This document shows positions 11,088 through 22,560 of a stretch of 64,000 nt of DNA, in pieces (the stretch's first letter is position 1; the number at the start of each line of letters is the position of its first letter). The position numbers and the translations under genes were made by a program. The DNA comes from Dichetophora obliterata (taxonomy: Eukaryota > Arthropoda > Insecta > Diptera > Sciomyzidae). The DNA is taken from NCBI GenBank assembly GCA_963920525.1, contig OY986437.1, positions 112,832,715 to 112,896,714 of the forward strand. The letters are read 5' to 3'. The notes under the pieces were generated by a model that had not been told where the DNA came from, did not search any database, and worked only from the letters and a program-made list of their open reading frames with translations.

Positions 11088-13914
11088 GCAGTTTATTACC
11101 ATCAATGTCTCTTAGTGGAAAATCAAATATTAGATCAATCGGTGAATATTTCGTGGTACTATTGACGTTCGTGTTTAAGGTCCATTGTAGGCGGCGCAAC
11201 TCCATGTCCCAGTCTTTGTCGTTGGAAGTTGACGGCTTGAGGAATGCTAAAACAGACTGGTTTATTCGCTCAGATAACCCGTTCGCTCTTGGTTTTCGCA
11301 CCGCAACCTTAATATGACGAATATCGTTCATATCACAAAATTCTTTGAACATGGACGAAGTGAAAGAAGTACCTCTATCGGTGATAATCGTTTTGGGCAT
11401 ACCAAATTGCAAAGTTAATTGGTATAAAGCATCGATGACAGGTTTTGACTTTGTAGATCTGACAGCAAAGATGATGGCGTAACGAGTAAGGGCATCCACA
11501 ATTACCAAGATGTACTCGTTACCACGACGACTTTTTATAAAAGGACCCAAGTGGTCCATATGAAGGATTTCGAATGGAATCCTTGGTACTGCCATTCCAT
11601 ATAATTCGCATTCTTTTTGTCTTGGCTCTCGAGTAAAGCAGCAATCAATACATGATTGTATATAGCCTTTGGTAAAATTACGGCACCTTGGAAACCAAAA
11701 ATGTTGTTTTATACGTTTGATGGTCCCTTCTAATCCCGGGTGACCTACATCATCATGACAGAATTTTACAATCCTCCACCTAATTCCCTTTGGAACGACA
11801 AATAGCAAGTTTCCTTCGTTTTTTCGGTAGAGCCGGTTCTTTTTAAAAACATAATCCGCTTCAATTTGCTTGCGCTGATCCGATGTTGCAAGTCCTGTAC
11901 AAATGTCCACTAATTCCCGCAAATGTGGATCTTGTTTTTGCATTGACAGCACCCAGTCATCAGTAGATAGCTTTATAAGCATAATGCAAGCGCTGACGTC
12001 TTCAGGTTCAACTGGGTCTTCTACTGGTGCTCGGCTCATTGCGTCCACGTGACTCATAGCCTGTCCAGGTCGATGTAAGATGTCATAATCAAATTCTAAT
12101 AAACGTAGCAACCAACGTGCAACTCGTGGAATCATCGGTGCTTTTGCCTTTAAGCTAGATATTGCTGCGCAATCAGTGACGATTGTGAATTTCTTACCGA
12201 GTAACAACAAACGATACCGTTGACAAGCCTCCACCACTGCTAAGACTTCTAACTCATACCCATGGTATTTTCTTTCGGCGTCGTTACAAAGTCTACTAAA
12301 ATAAGCAACAGGCTTAAACCCGTCAGATTCTTGTTGTAGAAGTATTGTAGCAATGCCAACACTTCTTGCATCAGTGTGCAAGTGATGATTCTTTGCAACA
12401 TCGTAGACACACAATATTGGTTTGTCTGATAAAATTTAAATTAAACGTCTATATGCGTCTTCACACTCGGTCGTCCACCTGAACACAACGTCCTTCTTGG
12501 TTAGATTCGTTAATGGAGTGGCTATCTGAGCATAGTTTTAGATGAATTTTCTAAAGAAACCCGTTAATCCAAGAAAACGCCGAGTTTCTGTGACACTTTT
12601 TGGAACTGGGAACTCTCTTACAGAGATGGTTTTGAGTCGGCCTGGTTGAATTCCATCAGCACCTAACTCATGGCCTAAAAATGTGACGGTTGTCTTCATA
12701 AAAAAACATTTATTTAAGCGAAACGTGAGCCCTTCACTTTTAATGATTTGCAACAACTCTTCTAAGTTTTTGATTCCTTCTTCGAATGAATCTGACGCAA
12801 CAATAACCTCGTCAACATAGCTGACAACTCGATTCTTGACAGGTTCGATTACTCTGTTCATCATTTTTTGGAACGTACAAGGAGCATTGCGCAAACCAAA
12901 GGGCATGCGGTTGAACTCAAAATGCCCGTGATGTGTAACAAATGCAGTGAAGTGCTTCGAGTCGTTATCAATTTCGATCTGGTAATATCCAGACATCATA
13001 TCGAGTGTAGTGAAAAATTGCTTACCTGCTAACGTAGATAAGACGCTTTCTACAGTAGGCATCGGCCACGGCTGCTTCTCTGTAACCTTGTTCAGCTCCC
13101 TATAATCGATGCATAGCCGATGTTCTCCACTTGGCTTTCGAACCAGAACAACAGGTGATGCATAAAGCGACTCTGATTGGCGAATTATTTTTATTTTGAG
13201 CAGTTCGTCAGTTGCTTTTTCAACAATTTCACGTTTTGGTATTGGAACTGGATATGGATTTCTTGCAATGGGTTGAGACGACGTAACCGAAATTACCATT
13301 TTCACAGTTCCGCGTTTACCAATGTCTTCTAGTTTTTCACCAAAACAGTCCTTATATTTATTTAACAAAGTTATGAGATCATTCTTTTCCGACACTGATA
13401 GAGCTTCATTTAAATTTATATTCATATTACCCCGAGGAAATACTTCACATTTACCATTTTCAATTACAACTCTCGCTCGCGACAATAAGTCCGTACCAAT
13501 AATTAAGTCAAAATTCATTATGTTATCATCGACCACCAGTAATTTACTATCATATAATTTTCCGTCTATGTTCACAGAGGCTACAAGCATTTTCCGACAT
13601 GTAAATTCGCCACCTGCGAAACCGCACAATGTTTTATTACACGCACGGAAAGCAGAGTCACAAGGTTGAGCAACATTGTATCTTATTATTGAGTTACAAC
13701 AACCCGAATCAATAAGTGCACTCACCTCAATATTGTTAACGAAAACATTTTTAACTAAATTTTTTTCTGGAACAATTTGATCTTTGACAACATTCACCGA
13801 GTTGAAATTTCTTTTGGGACAACTTTTAGTTTTCATGCGATGTAACTTGGCACAGATCACAGCGCCCTTTTCGTTGTGGTTTCGCACAATTCTTAGAAAT
13901 GTGTCCACGCTCAT
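11049..13914 (-). pseudogene. Gypsy-type Pol (protease-RT-RNase H-integrase) with stops
   Basis: Protease: ALIDSGCCNSII (DSG active site) near 13700. RT: CIDYRELNKVTEKQPWPMP, LDMMSGYYQIE and SYVDEVIVAS near 12805, where the usual YVDD has Glu in the last position. TAA stops interrupt the frame at 12538-12540 (after GFFRKFI) and 12436-12438; the same frame then reopens. RNase H: HTDARSVGIATILLQQ. Integrase: zinc finger (H-x-GHPG ... SCIDC), catalytic MDHLGPF, ITDRGTSF and SERINQS (DDE). A 20-bp duplication at 11048-11087 then introduces a TAG at 11065-11067, whereas without it about 30 more residues would be read. The enzyme set would copy and integrate the element; this copy cannot. Confidence 0.85.
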
Positions 13915-15217
13915 GACAATTGTAACACACCGGTCCTGATTTATTTTCTTTAAATTCGTTTTTACTTTTCTTTACTTCACTTTCAGTTTTTACAAAATTT
14001 TGTAGAGGTGTCGCGATTATATTTAATTGTTTTTTTGAATTTGCAACCACACCTGTCATTGATCTTAATAATTCTGAGCACGTCACAAAATGCATCGCAG
14101 ACAATGTCTTACGAAGGCTATCGTCTGGCAAACCATTTATTACATATTTTATAATAGCACTGTCATCAAGATTTCCTCTTCGGCCTAATGCAACCATTCG
14201 ATAATAAAATTCTATAAACATTTCAAATCTGTTCACGCGCGCACTCATCATTTGCATGTGTATATCGGCACTATTGATTATACAGGGAAAATCGTTCAAA
14301 AAAGCTACAACCAAATCTACCCATTGTTGAAACACTTGCTGCGAGTTTATCCAGCTTTTGGCTACACCTTTTAACTTGCTGTGCAGTGCAATAAGAAGAA
14401 TTTTGTCTTCCCACTGATAAACACTTTTCAATTGTTCCACCCTATCGATAAACTGAGCCGACGTGATATCATTGTTGGATGGATCGAAATCTGGCAAAAC
14501 GTCACTTATTTCTCTAACGCTCAGTTCCACTATGCGATGCACTTGATTATTAGAACCGTTTGTATTCGAAGCGAATATGTTCGAGGTCATGTTTGACGTT
14601 TGCATGCGCTGCGTGCTTAAATAATTCCCGTTAGAATCCGTCGGAGACGCTACCGTTGTTGTTGTTACCGTTGTTGTACCAATTGTAACAGGGACCGCAC
14701 ACGTGTAGTTGGAATCGAAAGCGTTTTCACTTATTGTGCTTTGCTGTACCGGAGTTAGCAACAACGAATTTGCTTGATGCGAAAGATTGCTTTCCATCAA
14801 CGGATTTTGTGGTACAGTTATTTGCACTTCGGACACATGTTGTGCATTTTCAGGAATATGATTGTTTACACTGTTAGGCAGCGGCGCCCCACTTCGCAAT
14901 AACTCTGCCGACGACAATACTGATGTAAACTGCTCTGCTAGAGTCTCCTTAAGACGATGGAGGCTACTGACTTCGTCACGCAGCTTCGCGACATCAGCGT
15001 TTGTGTGGTTGTTGTTGGCGCTTTGCACTTCAGCCGAATTACCTAGCGGTGCAGATTCCGAAGCACTCGAAACGCTATTGGACACGCTTCTTTCATCCGA
15101 ATTGACACCGTTTTCCATTAAACGAAAAATTAACTCCACTTTCTTTACCGACGTTTTAAGACCACGACTGCGCAACTTATGTTTTAGATCTTCGATTGAT
15201 AAACACTCTAGGCTCAT
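13826..15217 (-). CDS. Gypsy-type Gag polyprotein (463 aa)
   Basis: An uninterrupted frame starting with MSLECLSIEDL. Residues about 8-35 form a SAP-like motif (LKHKLRSRGLKTSVKKVEL), a helix-extension-helix DNA/RNA-binding fold found in several insect Gag proteins. A Ser/Thr/Asn-rich linker and a capsid-like segment follow (about residues 230-400). A CCHC zinc knuckle (CYNCHERGHISKNC, CX2CX4HX4C) sits near the C-terminus, and the start of a second one (CDLC) is cut by the stop. Gag would assemble the particle and bind element RNA. It overlaps the start of pol by 89 bases in another frame, so pol was probably made by programmed frameshifting. The open frame could be expressed even though pol is broken. 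Confidence 0.8.
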   Translation of the reverse strand: MSLECLSIEDLKHKLRSRGLKTSVKKVELIFRLMENGVNSDERSVSNSVSSASESAPLGNSAEVQSANNNHTNADVAKLRDEVSSLHRLKETLAEQFTSVLSSAELLRSGAPLPNSVNNHIPENAQHVSEVQITVPQNPLMESNLSHQANSLLLTPVQQSTISENAFDSNYTCAVPVTIGTTTVTTTTVASPTDSNGNYLSTQRMQTSNMTSNIFASNTNGSNNQVHRIVELSVREISDVLPDFDPSNNDITSAQFIDRVEQLKSVYQWEDKILLIALHSKLKGVAKSWINSQQVFQQWVDLVVAFLNDFPCIINSADIHMQMMSARVNRFEMFIEFYYRMVALGRRGNLDDSAIIKYVINGLPDDSLRKTLSAMHFVTCSELLRSMTGVVANSKKQLNIIATPLQNFVKTESEVKKSKNEFKENKSGPVCYNCHERGHISKNCAKPQRKGRCDLCQVTSHEN

Positions 15218-15253
15218 CCCACTTCTGATTTTGTCACACGATGGCCAAAACTA

Positions 15254-15818
15254 ATTAATCAACAGATATTTAAATTTTTAAGTAGTTTTATTTCAATGTT
15301 CTTTGTAGTTTACCGCACGTCTGATCTCTAATGGAGTTTAACGACAATTAATTCGAAACAGTAAAAGTAGACAAAAGAAAGAGCAAAAGAAAAAGAAGCA
15401 ATAATTCATAGGGTTGCCAGATGGGCAAGAAATACAACAAATGTTATCGAGTACAAAATTAGTGACACTAGCTATGTTTAAGCCGTTGCTTATTTTTTCA
15501 CATTTCTTTGATTAATTGCATGAACAGCTTATTTTGACAACTACCCATCGCCGCTCGTGAGAAAAAAGCCAGTCTACGCTACTACCTTGTCAGTAATTGT
15601 GCCATGCTCATGTCTTGCCTTGTTCGACATTCTTGTGTCGTAGAGGTTCGTAATCGCTAGCGCTCATACTCTAAGCATTTGCATCAATAGCTATTGGTAA
15701 CATGCATTTGCGCATTAATTTAAATGCAGAAGCACATTCGTAGCTCGCTCATGGACGAGCCAATCGAAACGCCATTTGAATGCAATCAAGCTGTTCTCTG
15801 TTGTGCTATCGTCCTAAA
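15254..15818. other. Spacer between Gypsy element and Harbinger-like sequence
   Basis: This may include the 5' LTR of the Gypsy element, but I could not match it to a second copy. A moderately GC-rich stretch lies at 15540-15800. No gene is recognised. Confidence 0.4.
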
Positions 15819-16298
15819 GGCCCAGTTATAATAGACGTAACGTAATGTGGTCTAATGTCAATTGAGCAGTGTGTTCTTTTACTTATTGTTTCAAATAATA
15901 CTTTCTTATACAAGTGATTATAATAAACGTAACGTAATGTAACTGGATGTAAGATCCGTTGAATTTCGATTTCTACGTTATTTTACATTACGTCTGTTCA
16001 AAGAGCAAGTAAACATTGAGGTAAGATTTGATTATTGCGCTATTTCATATTGTTGAACTACGCTTTTTGTTGAGTTTTTGTTATTAATGTGATAGCTATG
16101 TATGACGAAGTTTTAATTGAACTTGTACGGGAATGTGCAATTATTTACGACAAACAACGGCTTTACCTCCTCATCTCTTCTGTATTCGTCAAAGTAAGTC
16201 GGTTGAGTGAGGCCAGTGTAAACCAGCATTTAGTAGCGCTAGTCAAACGCGCTCGAGGCCGCGAAAACCGGTTTCTGCTGACAGCGCACTGCCAGTGA
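15819..16298 (+). mobile_element. 5' end of a possible PIF/Harbinger-like element
   Basis: The sequence begins GGCCCAGTTATAATAGACG at 15819. The sub-terminal word ATAATAgACGTAACGTAATG recurs at about 15919-15942, with inverted relatives near 15970-15990. A MADF-type ORF follows at 16089; PIF/Harbinger elements commonly carry a Myb/SANT/MADF DNA-binding protein. I found no matching right terminus within the next few kilobases, so this may be a truncated copy. Confidence 0.35.
16089..16298 (+). pseudogene. MADF (Adf-1-like) DNA-binding domain, first part only
   Basis: The 69-codon frame starts MYDEVLIELVRECAIIYDKQ (from its third residue). This matches the first helix of MADF domains (x-L-I-x-L-V-R-x-x-P-x-I/L-Y-D). 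After YDKQ the match fades, so either a splice or a break lies there. MADF domains are Myb-related and bind DNA; in insects they occur in transcription factors and in PIF/Harbinger accessory proteins. The neighbouring terminal-repeat-like sequence favours the transposon origin. Confidence 0.45.
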
Positions 16299-17396
16299 AT
16301 ACAGCGAATTAGAGACATCAGCATGAATGCATTTGCTTTGCCTGCTGCAAAGAGTACATTGTTGTGTTTAATATTTTACAGAAAATGTACAGAAATTTTT
16401 GAAAATTTTACAAAATTTTTTCAAAATTGAATTATTTTTTTTTAATTGATTATTGTTTTACAACTATTCAAGAATATTTAAAAAAAAAATGTAAAATCAA
16501 TCCCGCTTATAATACAGATTCAAAAGCGCTTAAACCCGGGTGCGCCAGATTAGCTTTAACTAACAAGAGTAACTTTAAATGCGTTTTTCTTGAAACGTAC
16601 TTTTTCAAAACACTCCTGCAAACAAAATATTTTTTAAATTATATATAATGTAAATTATCAAAATTAGCGTCTTTGAAAAATTTGTCTAGGTTTTCCACGC
16701 AACAGTTTGGTCGAAAATAACGTACATTTTTTGATTTTCTTGTTTAAGGCTTCATAATTTTCTTAATTTTCCATATTTCTATTACATTTTGGTAAATGAT
16801 GTATATTCAAGGGACTACTTTCTAATTAATTTTTTTCGGAGATGACGGTTTCCGTGACGCTAATATCTGAAATGCAGTTTTGTAGTACTCTTTGAGAAAA
16901 TAAGATTCACCGAAGGAATTATGGATGTATCGTTTAGTTATCGAACTATCAATTTTTTTAAAAAATGTCCATTTTATGAAGCTTATATGAAAACTCGGCT
17001 ATATTTTTCTTAATATTTGACCGATCTGTATGATTCAGGTACCATTCGAAAGAAAACTGAAATATATTTGAGATAAAAAAAACAATAATTTCTTTTTAAT
17101 CGTTATATCCTCTAAAAATTCCATAATTAAGGGAACACCAAAACATCTATATATTATTACGCAAACAAAAAAATTGTGGTACCATTTTACCTGTGTTAAC
17201 GTCAGCATATTCACATAAATCTTACATCGTTGGATAGGTATTTTCGAGTAAGCTGTCATTAAGATAGGTAAAACTAAGCAAATGTAAAAACCTTTTTCCC
17301 AATTGGGACAGTGCAAACCAATAGCAACACAGCTCTGTTGAACATCGTTGCTGTAGCGTACACGAGAGAGAAGAGAGTGACTCAGAACACTTCAAC
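16299..17396. other. AT-rich spacer
   Basis: No gene is seen. Near 17327-17341 lies one arm of a short palindrome (CACAGCTCTGTTGAA) whose partner is at 19016-19030, on the other side of the hAT element. Confidence 0.4.
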
Positions 17397-19013
17397 CAGT
17401 GCTGCCACTTTGTGAGTAATTCCTCAAAACGTGAGGAATTTGAAGTGGCTGTGAGTAATTTTTGAGTAATTTTATTTTGAGGAATTTCTGAGGAATTGGA
17501 AAATTTTAAGAATTTGTTTTTAATATATATGCAAAAAAACTTTGGCAGCACCTTTTTCTGGTTAGTAGAAACATACCTTTAAATTAAAATGAACCCTGAA
17601 CTTTCCGATTGCGTTTCCCCTGAAACAAGTGCAAACGAACTTAGTAATTGGCGTACGGTTTTAGCTAAAATCAGTTTAAGCATAAAATAAATACAAGAAA
17701 AAGGATACATGGTTGCAGTCTGCATCGGAAGAAAAGGTATGCATTGACTATTATTTCTATTGTCGCAATTATCGATTAGCTCTTTAAAGACGGGACAATT
17801 TTTTCACACATGGTCTAATCTTGACCATATTTTTATTTTGATTAATTTTTATGTGATACCGTTAGTTTTGCGAAATCCAGCTTAGTGATGCCATATTACA
17901 TCATCGTCCTTATTGGGTTTAAGACATTTTAGAGCACTCCTTCAAGTAAAAGCCAGCGAAAAAGAGCATATAATTTAATAAAATTTGACTGTTTAAGATC
18001 TCGATAATGAGTGCAGATTATTTTACCTCGATTATTTTTTAGAACCAAAATCATATTGAACACGTGTTTTTAATATAAAAAATCCAGTAGATGTATTTCT
18101 GTTTTCAAATTAAGAAAAAGTAATATCATTACTATTCTTTACATTATTAAATTATAACACTAGTTTGAGAAACGGACTCGGTACAAAAACAGTTTTATCA
18201 TTTCTTTTTACTAAAGAAGGAATTAATAAAAATGGTGATGCCCTATTTAAATCAAATCAAAATTTAATTGGAACAATAAAGTTCCATATTTATAATTTAT
18301 GATTATAGCTAAAAAATTTTAACAAAAACATACGTTTAAACAAAACATAAAAAGTCTTAAAATTTTTTTTAAGGAATTCACATAGTGTTTTAAACCTTTG
18401 ACGACGTGTGGGTGAAAATAGCCCATTGACATTTTTAAGTCGTGTTTTAGGCTTAAAGGATTAGAAATCAATGTGACTTTTAACGTGTTTCATTTTTCGA
18501 ACTTGTTTTAATTTAAGAGAAAGAAAAAACAAAAAACTAAGAAGTCAAAAAATATTTTTTTCCATAGGTATATATTAATTCCGATTTCTTAAAAACTACA
18601 CTTCTAGGTACCACAAAGGATTTTCATATACGAGTTGATATATTTTCTCATCCCAATTATGTCAAAATTTTTATGAATCAGCTACTCCAACAGAGTAAAA
18701 AATAAATTTTCCGGATGGGTTTTCCCGAACTCTTTCAATACTTATAGTAAAAAAAATTTTAAAAATTTAAAATGGAAATAATGTCATCGGTGATGACAAT
18801 TCCACAAAAAATGTTAAAATATTTACATTGGTTTGCATTTACATTGTCAAAAGGTTAATATAAATATCCAATAAAATAGAAAATATGTAGGAAAAAATAT
18901 GTTTTTTTATGATTACTTGATAAATAAAAAATCGTTTGAAAATTTTTTTGAGGAATTTCATTAAAATGTGAGGAATTTTTGAGGAATTTGAATATTAAAA
19001 AGTGGCAACACTG
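17397..19013. mobile_element. Non-autonomous hAT element, 1617 bp
   Basis: Left terminus CAGTGCTGCCACTTT and right terminus (reverse complement) CAGTGTTGCCACTTT form a hAT-type inverted repeat. The word ATTCCTC repeats just inside both ends. Flanking 8-bp direct repeats ACTTCAAC (17389-17396 and 19014-19021) are the exact hAT signature. Inside, a short frame starts at about 17589 (MNPELSDCVSPETS) and stops after 33 codons. No catalytic or dimerisation domain remains, so movement would need a transposase from elsewhere. Confidence 0.9.
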
Positions 19014-19021
19014 ACTTCAAC

Positions 19022-20020
19022 AGAGCTGTGTGGCATTGTTGTTGTTGCTGTTTCTTAATTACTCTCTCGAACTGATAACCTGAACAGAATGAAGTAATTT
19101 CATTCAATGAACCTAGTGGTAAATAGACACATGACGTAACCAATTATTTCTTTTATACAGGCGCGTTAAGTAATTTTGTGTAGAGGAAAATATTTACTTT
19201 AACGAAACCCGTACTCATGACACGACATCCACAAATTAAGAGAAATGCCGTATTTCATACAGTTTTAGTCGTATTAGCTAAAAATTTAAGCTATTTAAAA
19301 AAAGTTGCCATGACTACTTTAAACGGCTGTTAAACGACAACACTGTTTGTTTGTTTGTATGTTTGTTCGTCCCTTATCCCTTTCAGACCTGACGCTAAGC
19401 CACTGAGAATTTTTTTATGATTTGGTGGAGTAAATGGACTTTATATGATCTGAAAATATATTAAAAGCCAAAACTTTGATATTTTCATGTCCTTCAAGGA
19501 TTTTCAAGAACCAAAAGTTTGTACTGAAAAAATTGTTCAATCAAATCAGTTAAGATTTAAAAATATATTATTTTATTTGTTAAAATGTGTCCACTTCACT
19601 AAAATTGCGCTATTAGTATTTTAGTAAATGAAAAAACCAACTAACGTCCGCTGCTCATTTTTTAAAAATGAGTTAGAAACGGCAAAATAAACATCGAAAC
19701 AATATGAGAAGCAAACAAAAACAATAATTGTAATCAGCGCAATCGATACATGAAAATTTGTTTTACATTCTGATTCTGATAACAGCGAGTACAGAGTACG
19801 AAAAATCAGTTATGGATATGTATTAGCCAAAAGTATTTATAAATGTAATGTTTTTTAACTTTGATAAAAGTTTTTCAATAACAATTAAAAAAAAAAATCA
19901 GAAGACAAATCGATTTTGATATAGTCGAACTTCGACCACAGGCGATACTAGTCATATATTAAAAGCTGAAACAATGACATATCGTTTGGTTTATAATATT
20001 TTGGTTTAACCGTAAACTGA
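19022..20020. other. AT-rich spacer
   Basis: A short TTTG/TATG-rich run lies near 19338-19372. I see no gene. Confidence 0.4.
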
Positions 20021-20025
20021 AATCC

Positions 20026-20335
20026 TAATTTTGCTTTTAATTTTAGACTTAAAAAATAAAAATCAATATTTACAAGTTTTATATTGCTCGAAAATATGTT
20101 GGGCAAATTTTGCTTTTTATTTTTGCATTAAAAAATAAAAATCAAAACTTACCAGCTATTTTGTGACCAAAAAAATATCGGGCAAGTTTTGCTTTTTATT
20201 TTTGCCTTTAAAAATAAAAATCCAAAATTACTAGTTATTTTGTGCTTAAAAAATATCGGGCAAATTTTCATTTTCATTTTTGCCTTAAAAAAGTATAAAG
20301 CAGAAATAATTATTATTTTTTGCTCAAAATTTGAA
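20026..20335. repeat. Tandem repeat, about 78-bp unit, 3-4 copies
   Basis: The phrase GGGCAAATTTTGCTTTTTAT recurs at about 20101, 20180 and 20257, each followed by a similar AAAAATAAAAATC... segment and ending in (A)ATATC. The copies are diverged. Confidence 0.8.
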
Positions 20336-20704
20336 AAGTGACAAGATTGCTATTATTTTTTGCTTTTTATTATAAAATGCATACTTAGTACGGTCTCTGA
20401 TTTAAAGTAAAGTATTTGCAATATATGCGTGAATTTAATTTTCTTTATAAATTTTTATATAAACAATATATCTTGCGATATGAATCTAATATTAAATCAA
20501 ATACTAAATCGTTTTGGCACTTTATACAGTCTAAAAAAGGTGACTCACAAATTCCTGATTTATTTCTGATTATTATAAGCTTTTATTTAACTTGCTTCGT
20601 TCGTATGTATGTCCTCAAAACTTGCAAGGCATTTTTCTACAACTTGTTTTTTTTTTAGACTGAACCAACGCTCAGGGGATGCCCCCTATAAATGCGTAAG
20701 CATT

Positions 20705-21147
20705 AGGGCTATTCCCAGTTACGGGCAAATAGCTTTGCAAATGTATGCCCTACCAAATATTTGCCATCAACTGTGAACACACTTTTTAGAACACTGTGGC
20801 AAACAAAACTCACAGCTGTTTTGGAGGAAAAAAAAACAACACGAACAGTATTTGTGGTGTTTTTCATTATTATTTATCAAAGTGTATTATTTATCAAAGT
20901 GAGTTCCATATCAGAGTCTGTTAATTTTGTTTTATTAGCGGCGTTTGGTTAAAATGTGACAGCTGATTGATTGGCAAATAAGTTTTGCCCATGCTCGACT
21001 GTATGCAATGCGATTTTAGTGTTGCAAATTTGACACAGTCGGGCAAATGCAAATCTGTACATTTTGTTGTTGTGTTGAAAATATTTGCCATCATATTTTG
21101 CAAATGCCACGATGCCACGCTATTTGCCCGTAATCGGGAATAGCCCT
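20705..21147. mobile_element. MITE, 443 bp, TSD ATT, inside a LINE 3' UTR
   Basis: The 29-bp terminal inverted repeats differ at two positions (AGGGCTATTCCCAGTTACGG versus AGGGCTATTCCCGATTACGG at the start of each arm). ATT flanks both ends (20702-20704, 21148-21150). The related LINE at 45267-45290 carries the uninterrupted sequence with a single AAT (opposite strand), which proves the boundaries. No coding capacity. The superfamily is undecided; a 3-bp duplication is compatible with PIF/Harbinger-like movers. Confidence 0.92.
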
Positions 21148-21176
21148 ATTGTGTTGATTCGGAAGATGGGTGATAG

Positions 21177-21608
21177 TTAGTTGGAGGGTGGATAGTGTCG
21201 GTGAATATTTGTTTTAAATTTGCACAGCTCAAAACTGCCAGGAAACACGCTCGCAGGGAGACTATTCCACAACTTAACCGTGCGACTAAAGAACGAATTA
21301 TCACGGTAATGCGAGGTTCTATTGAGCATCAATGCAATGGTAAAGGGGTGGGCTTGGGCAGCTGCCCGAGTGGACCTGTGAAACACACGAGCTGGTGGCG
21401 TCAGGCCATGTATCTCCCTTGAACACTTCCCATGGTAATACCTATACAGGAGGCTTAGGCAACCAACATTGCGTCGATGCCCAAGAGAGTTGAGAGAGGA
21501 TGAAATACTTTCGTCCCCTATCAAATATATCGCACGACGTTGAATTCGATCCAGAAGCACCAAATAAGATCTTGAAGCCCCTGCCCAAATGTGCGAATTG
21601 TACTCCAT
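21177..21608 (-). pseudogene. C-terminal fragment of LINE reverse transcriptase
   Basis: The 143-codon frame covers the region after the RT palm: DRIQRRAIYLIGDES, LGHRRNVGCLSLLYRYYHG, SFFSRTVKLWNSLPASVF. These blocks are typical of the C-terminus of jockey/CR1-type ORF2 and recur nearly word for word in the copy at 44613-45125. No catalytic residues are included. Confidence 0.85.
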
Positions 21609-21660
21609 TTTCGGTCTAATATTTATATGAGGTGTAGATCATGCGAAGATCAGCTGAGGA

Positions 21661-22560
21661 AGTTGGTATCCGATTAAGCTGAAATTTAGCATACATATGT
21701 AAGTCCGGTGACAATGCAATATTATGATAAAAATTTTTGCCACACCCCTTTTTACCGCTCACAAATCAATAAAAGTGCTATATCCCTAAAACTACTGGGC
21801 CGATTCAGCTGAAATTTCGACAGTACATTTCCTTTGAGAAGAGAATAATTAAGGAAAATTTTTACCACTCCTCCTTTTATCGCCCACACATCCATAAAAA
21901 TGCTATATCTCTAAAACAACACAGTAAAATTGTATACTAATTGGCATACATATAAATCCAAACCAAAAATGTTTTAAAAGTTATACCATCAAATCTTATA
22001 CATTTTTCCAGACCATTTTTCTTGTCAGACCAATCGAAACAACTATATTTTTAAATTTCCCGATTTTGGTGAATTTTTTACTTTCGAACCAGAATATATT
22101 TTGATTTACACATGATGTCCATATAAAATTTTTAAATTATGTATATTTGTTTTAGTATTTTTATAATATTGAGTGGTATAAAATTTATAATTTATTTGGA
22201 ATAAAAAAAGTTTATACCACACAAATGTTATAAAAAAGATAAAATTTACTCTCAAATTTTTTACTGTGTACAGGGCTGATCCAGCTGAAATTTAAACAGT
22301 AAAGTTTCATCAAATAAAGCATGGAGCTTATGAAAAACATTTGGACACACCCCCATTTACCGCCCACAAATCAATAAAAATGCTTTATCTCCAAAACTAC
22401 AGGGCTAATTCAGCTAAAATGTTGGCAGGAAATTTCCTTCAAGTAGAGGATGGTTCAGGAAAAAATGGTGCCACACCCCCTTTAACCGCCCACCAATAAA
22501 TAAAAATCCTATATCTTCAAAACTACGGGGCTGATTTAAGCTGATTATAACTTGCTTCGT
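21661..22560. repeat. Degenerate tandem repeat, about 125-bp unit
   Basis: Four or more diverged units share ACCGCCCACAAATCAATAAAA, then TATCTC(C)AAAACTAC, GGGCTGATTCAGCTGAAAT and a CAGTAAATTTCCTT-like end (units near 21740, 21865, 22345 and 22467). The third unit is split by the MITE at 21919-22269. No gene. Confidence 0.75.
21919..22269. mobile_element. MITE, 351 bp, TSD ACA
   Basis: Termini ACACAGTAAAATT and its inverted counterpart AAATTTTTTACTGTGT are flanked by ACA on both sides (21916-21918, 22270-22272). Removing it restores the repeat-unit reading CTAAAACAACA-GGGCTGAT. AT-rich, non-coding. Confidence 0.8.

Larger units (their letters stand above)
11046..15253 (-). mobile_element. 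Ty3/Gypsy LTR retrotransposon body, inactive
   Basis: The gag-pol body of a Gypsy-type element reads on the minus strand: Gag (15217-13826), then protease, RT, RNase H and integrase (13914 to about 11050). Integrase last is the Gypsy order. A possible primer binding site begins at TGGCCATCGTGTGAC just upstream of gag (about 15239-15253), weakly resembling the tRNA-Arg-type site of insect Gypsy elements. I compared the flanks on both sides and could not identify a matching pair of LTRs, so the ends are uncertain. There is no third (env-like) ORF in the space left. Three defects: two in-frame stops in pol, YVDE for YVDD, and a 20-bp duplication truncating integrase. Confidence 0.8.
20657..21660 (-). 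mobile_element. 5'-truncated jockey/CR1-like LINE, split by a MITE
   Basis: The poly(A) tail appears as a T run ending at 20656. The 3' UTR (20657-20704 and 21148-21176) is interrupted by the MITE at 20705-21147. A C-terminal ORF2 frame follows on the minus strand (21608-21177: MEYNSHIWAGASRSYL..., LLYRYYHGKCSREIHGLTPP). It matches the 3' end of the longer plus-strand LINE at 41440-45325. The 5' end is truncated near 21660 and the frame is shifted by a few extra bases near 21620. Confidence 0.85.

Noticed and set aside
10700..15700. LTR pair of the Gypsy element
   Set aside because: I compared the sequence outside pol (10560-11046) with that outside gag (15254-15700) and found no convincing shared stretch, so LTRs are not annotated.
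20100..20335. CRISPR-like repeat array
   Set aside because: The units are diverged, directly adjacent and AT-rich in an insect genome; there are no constant repeats with unique spacers.
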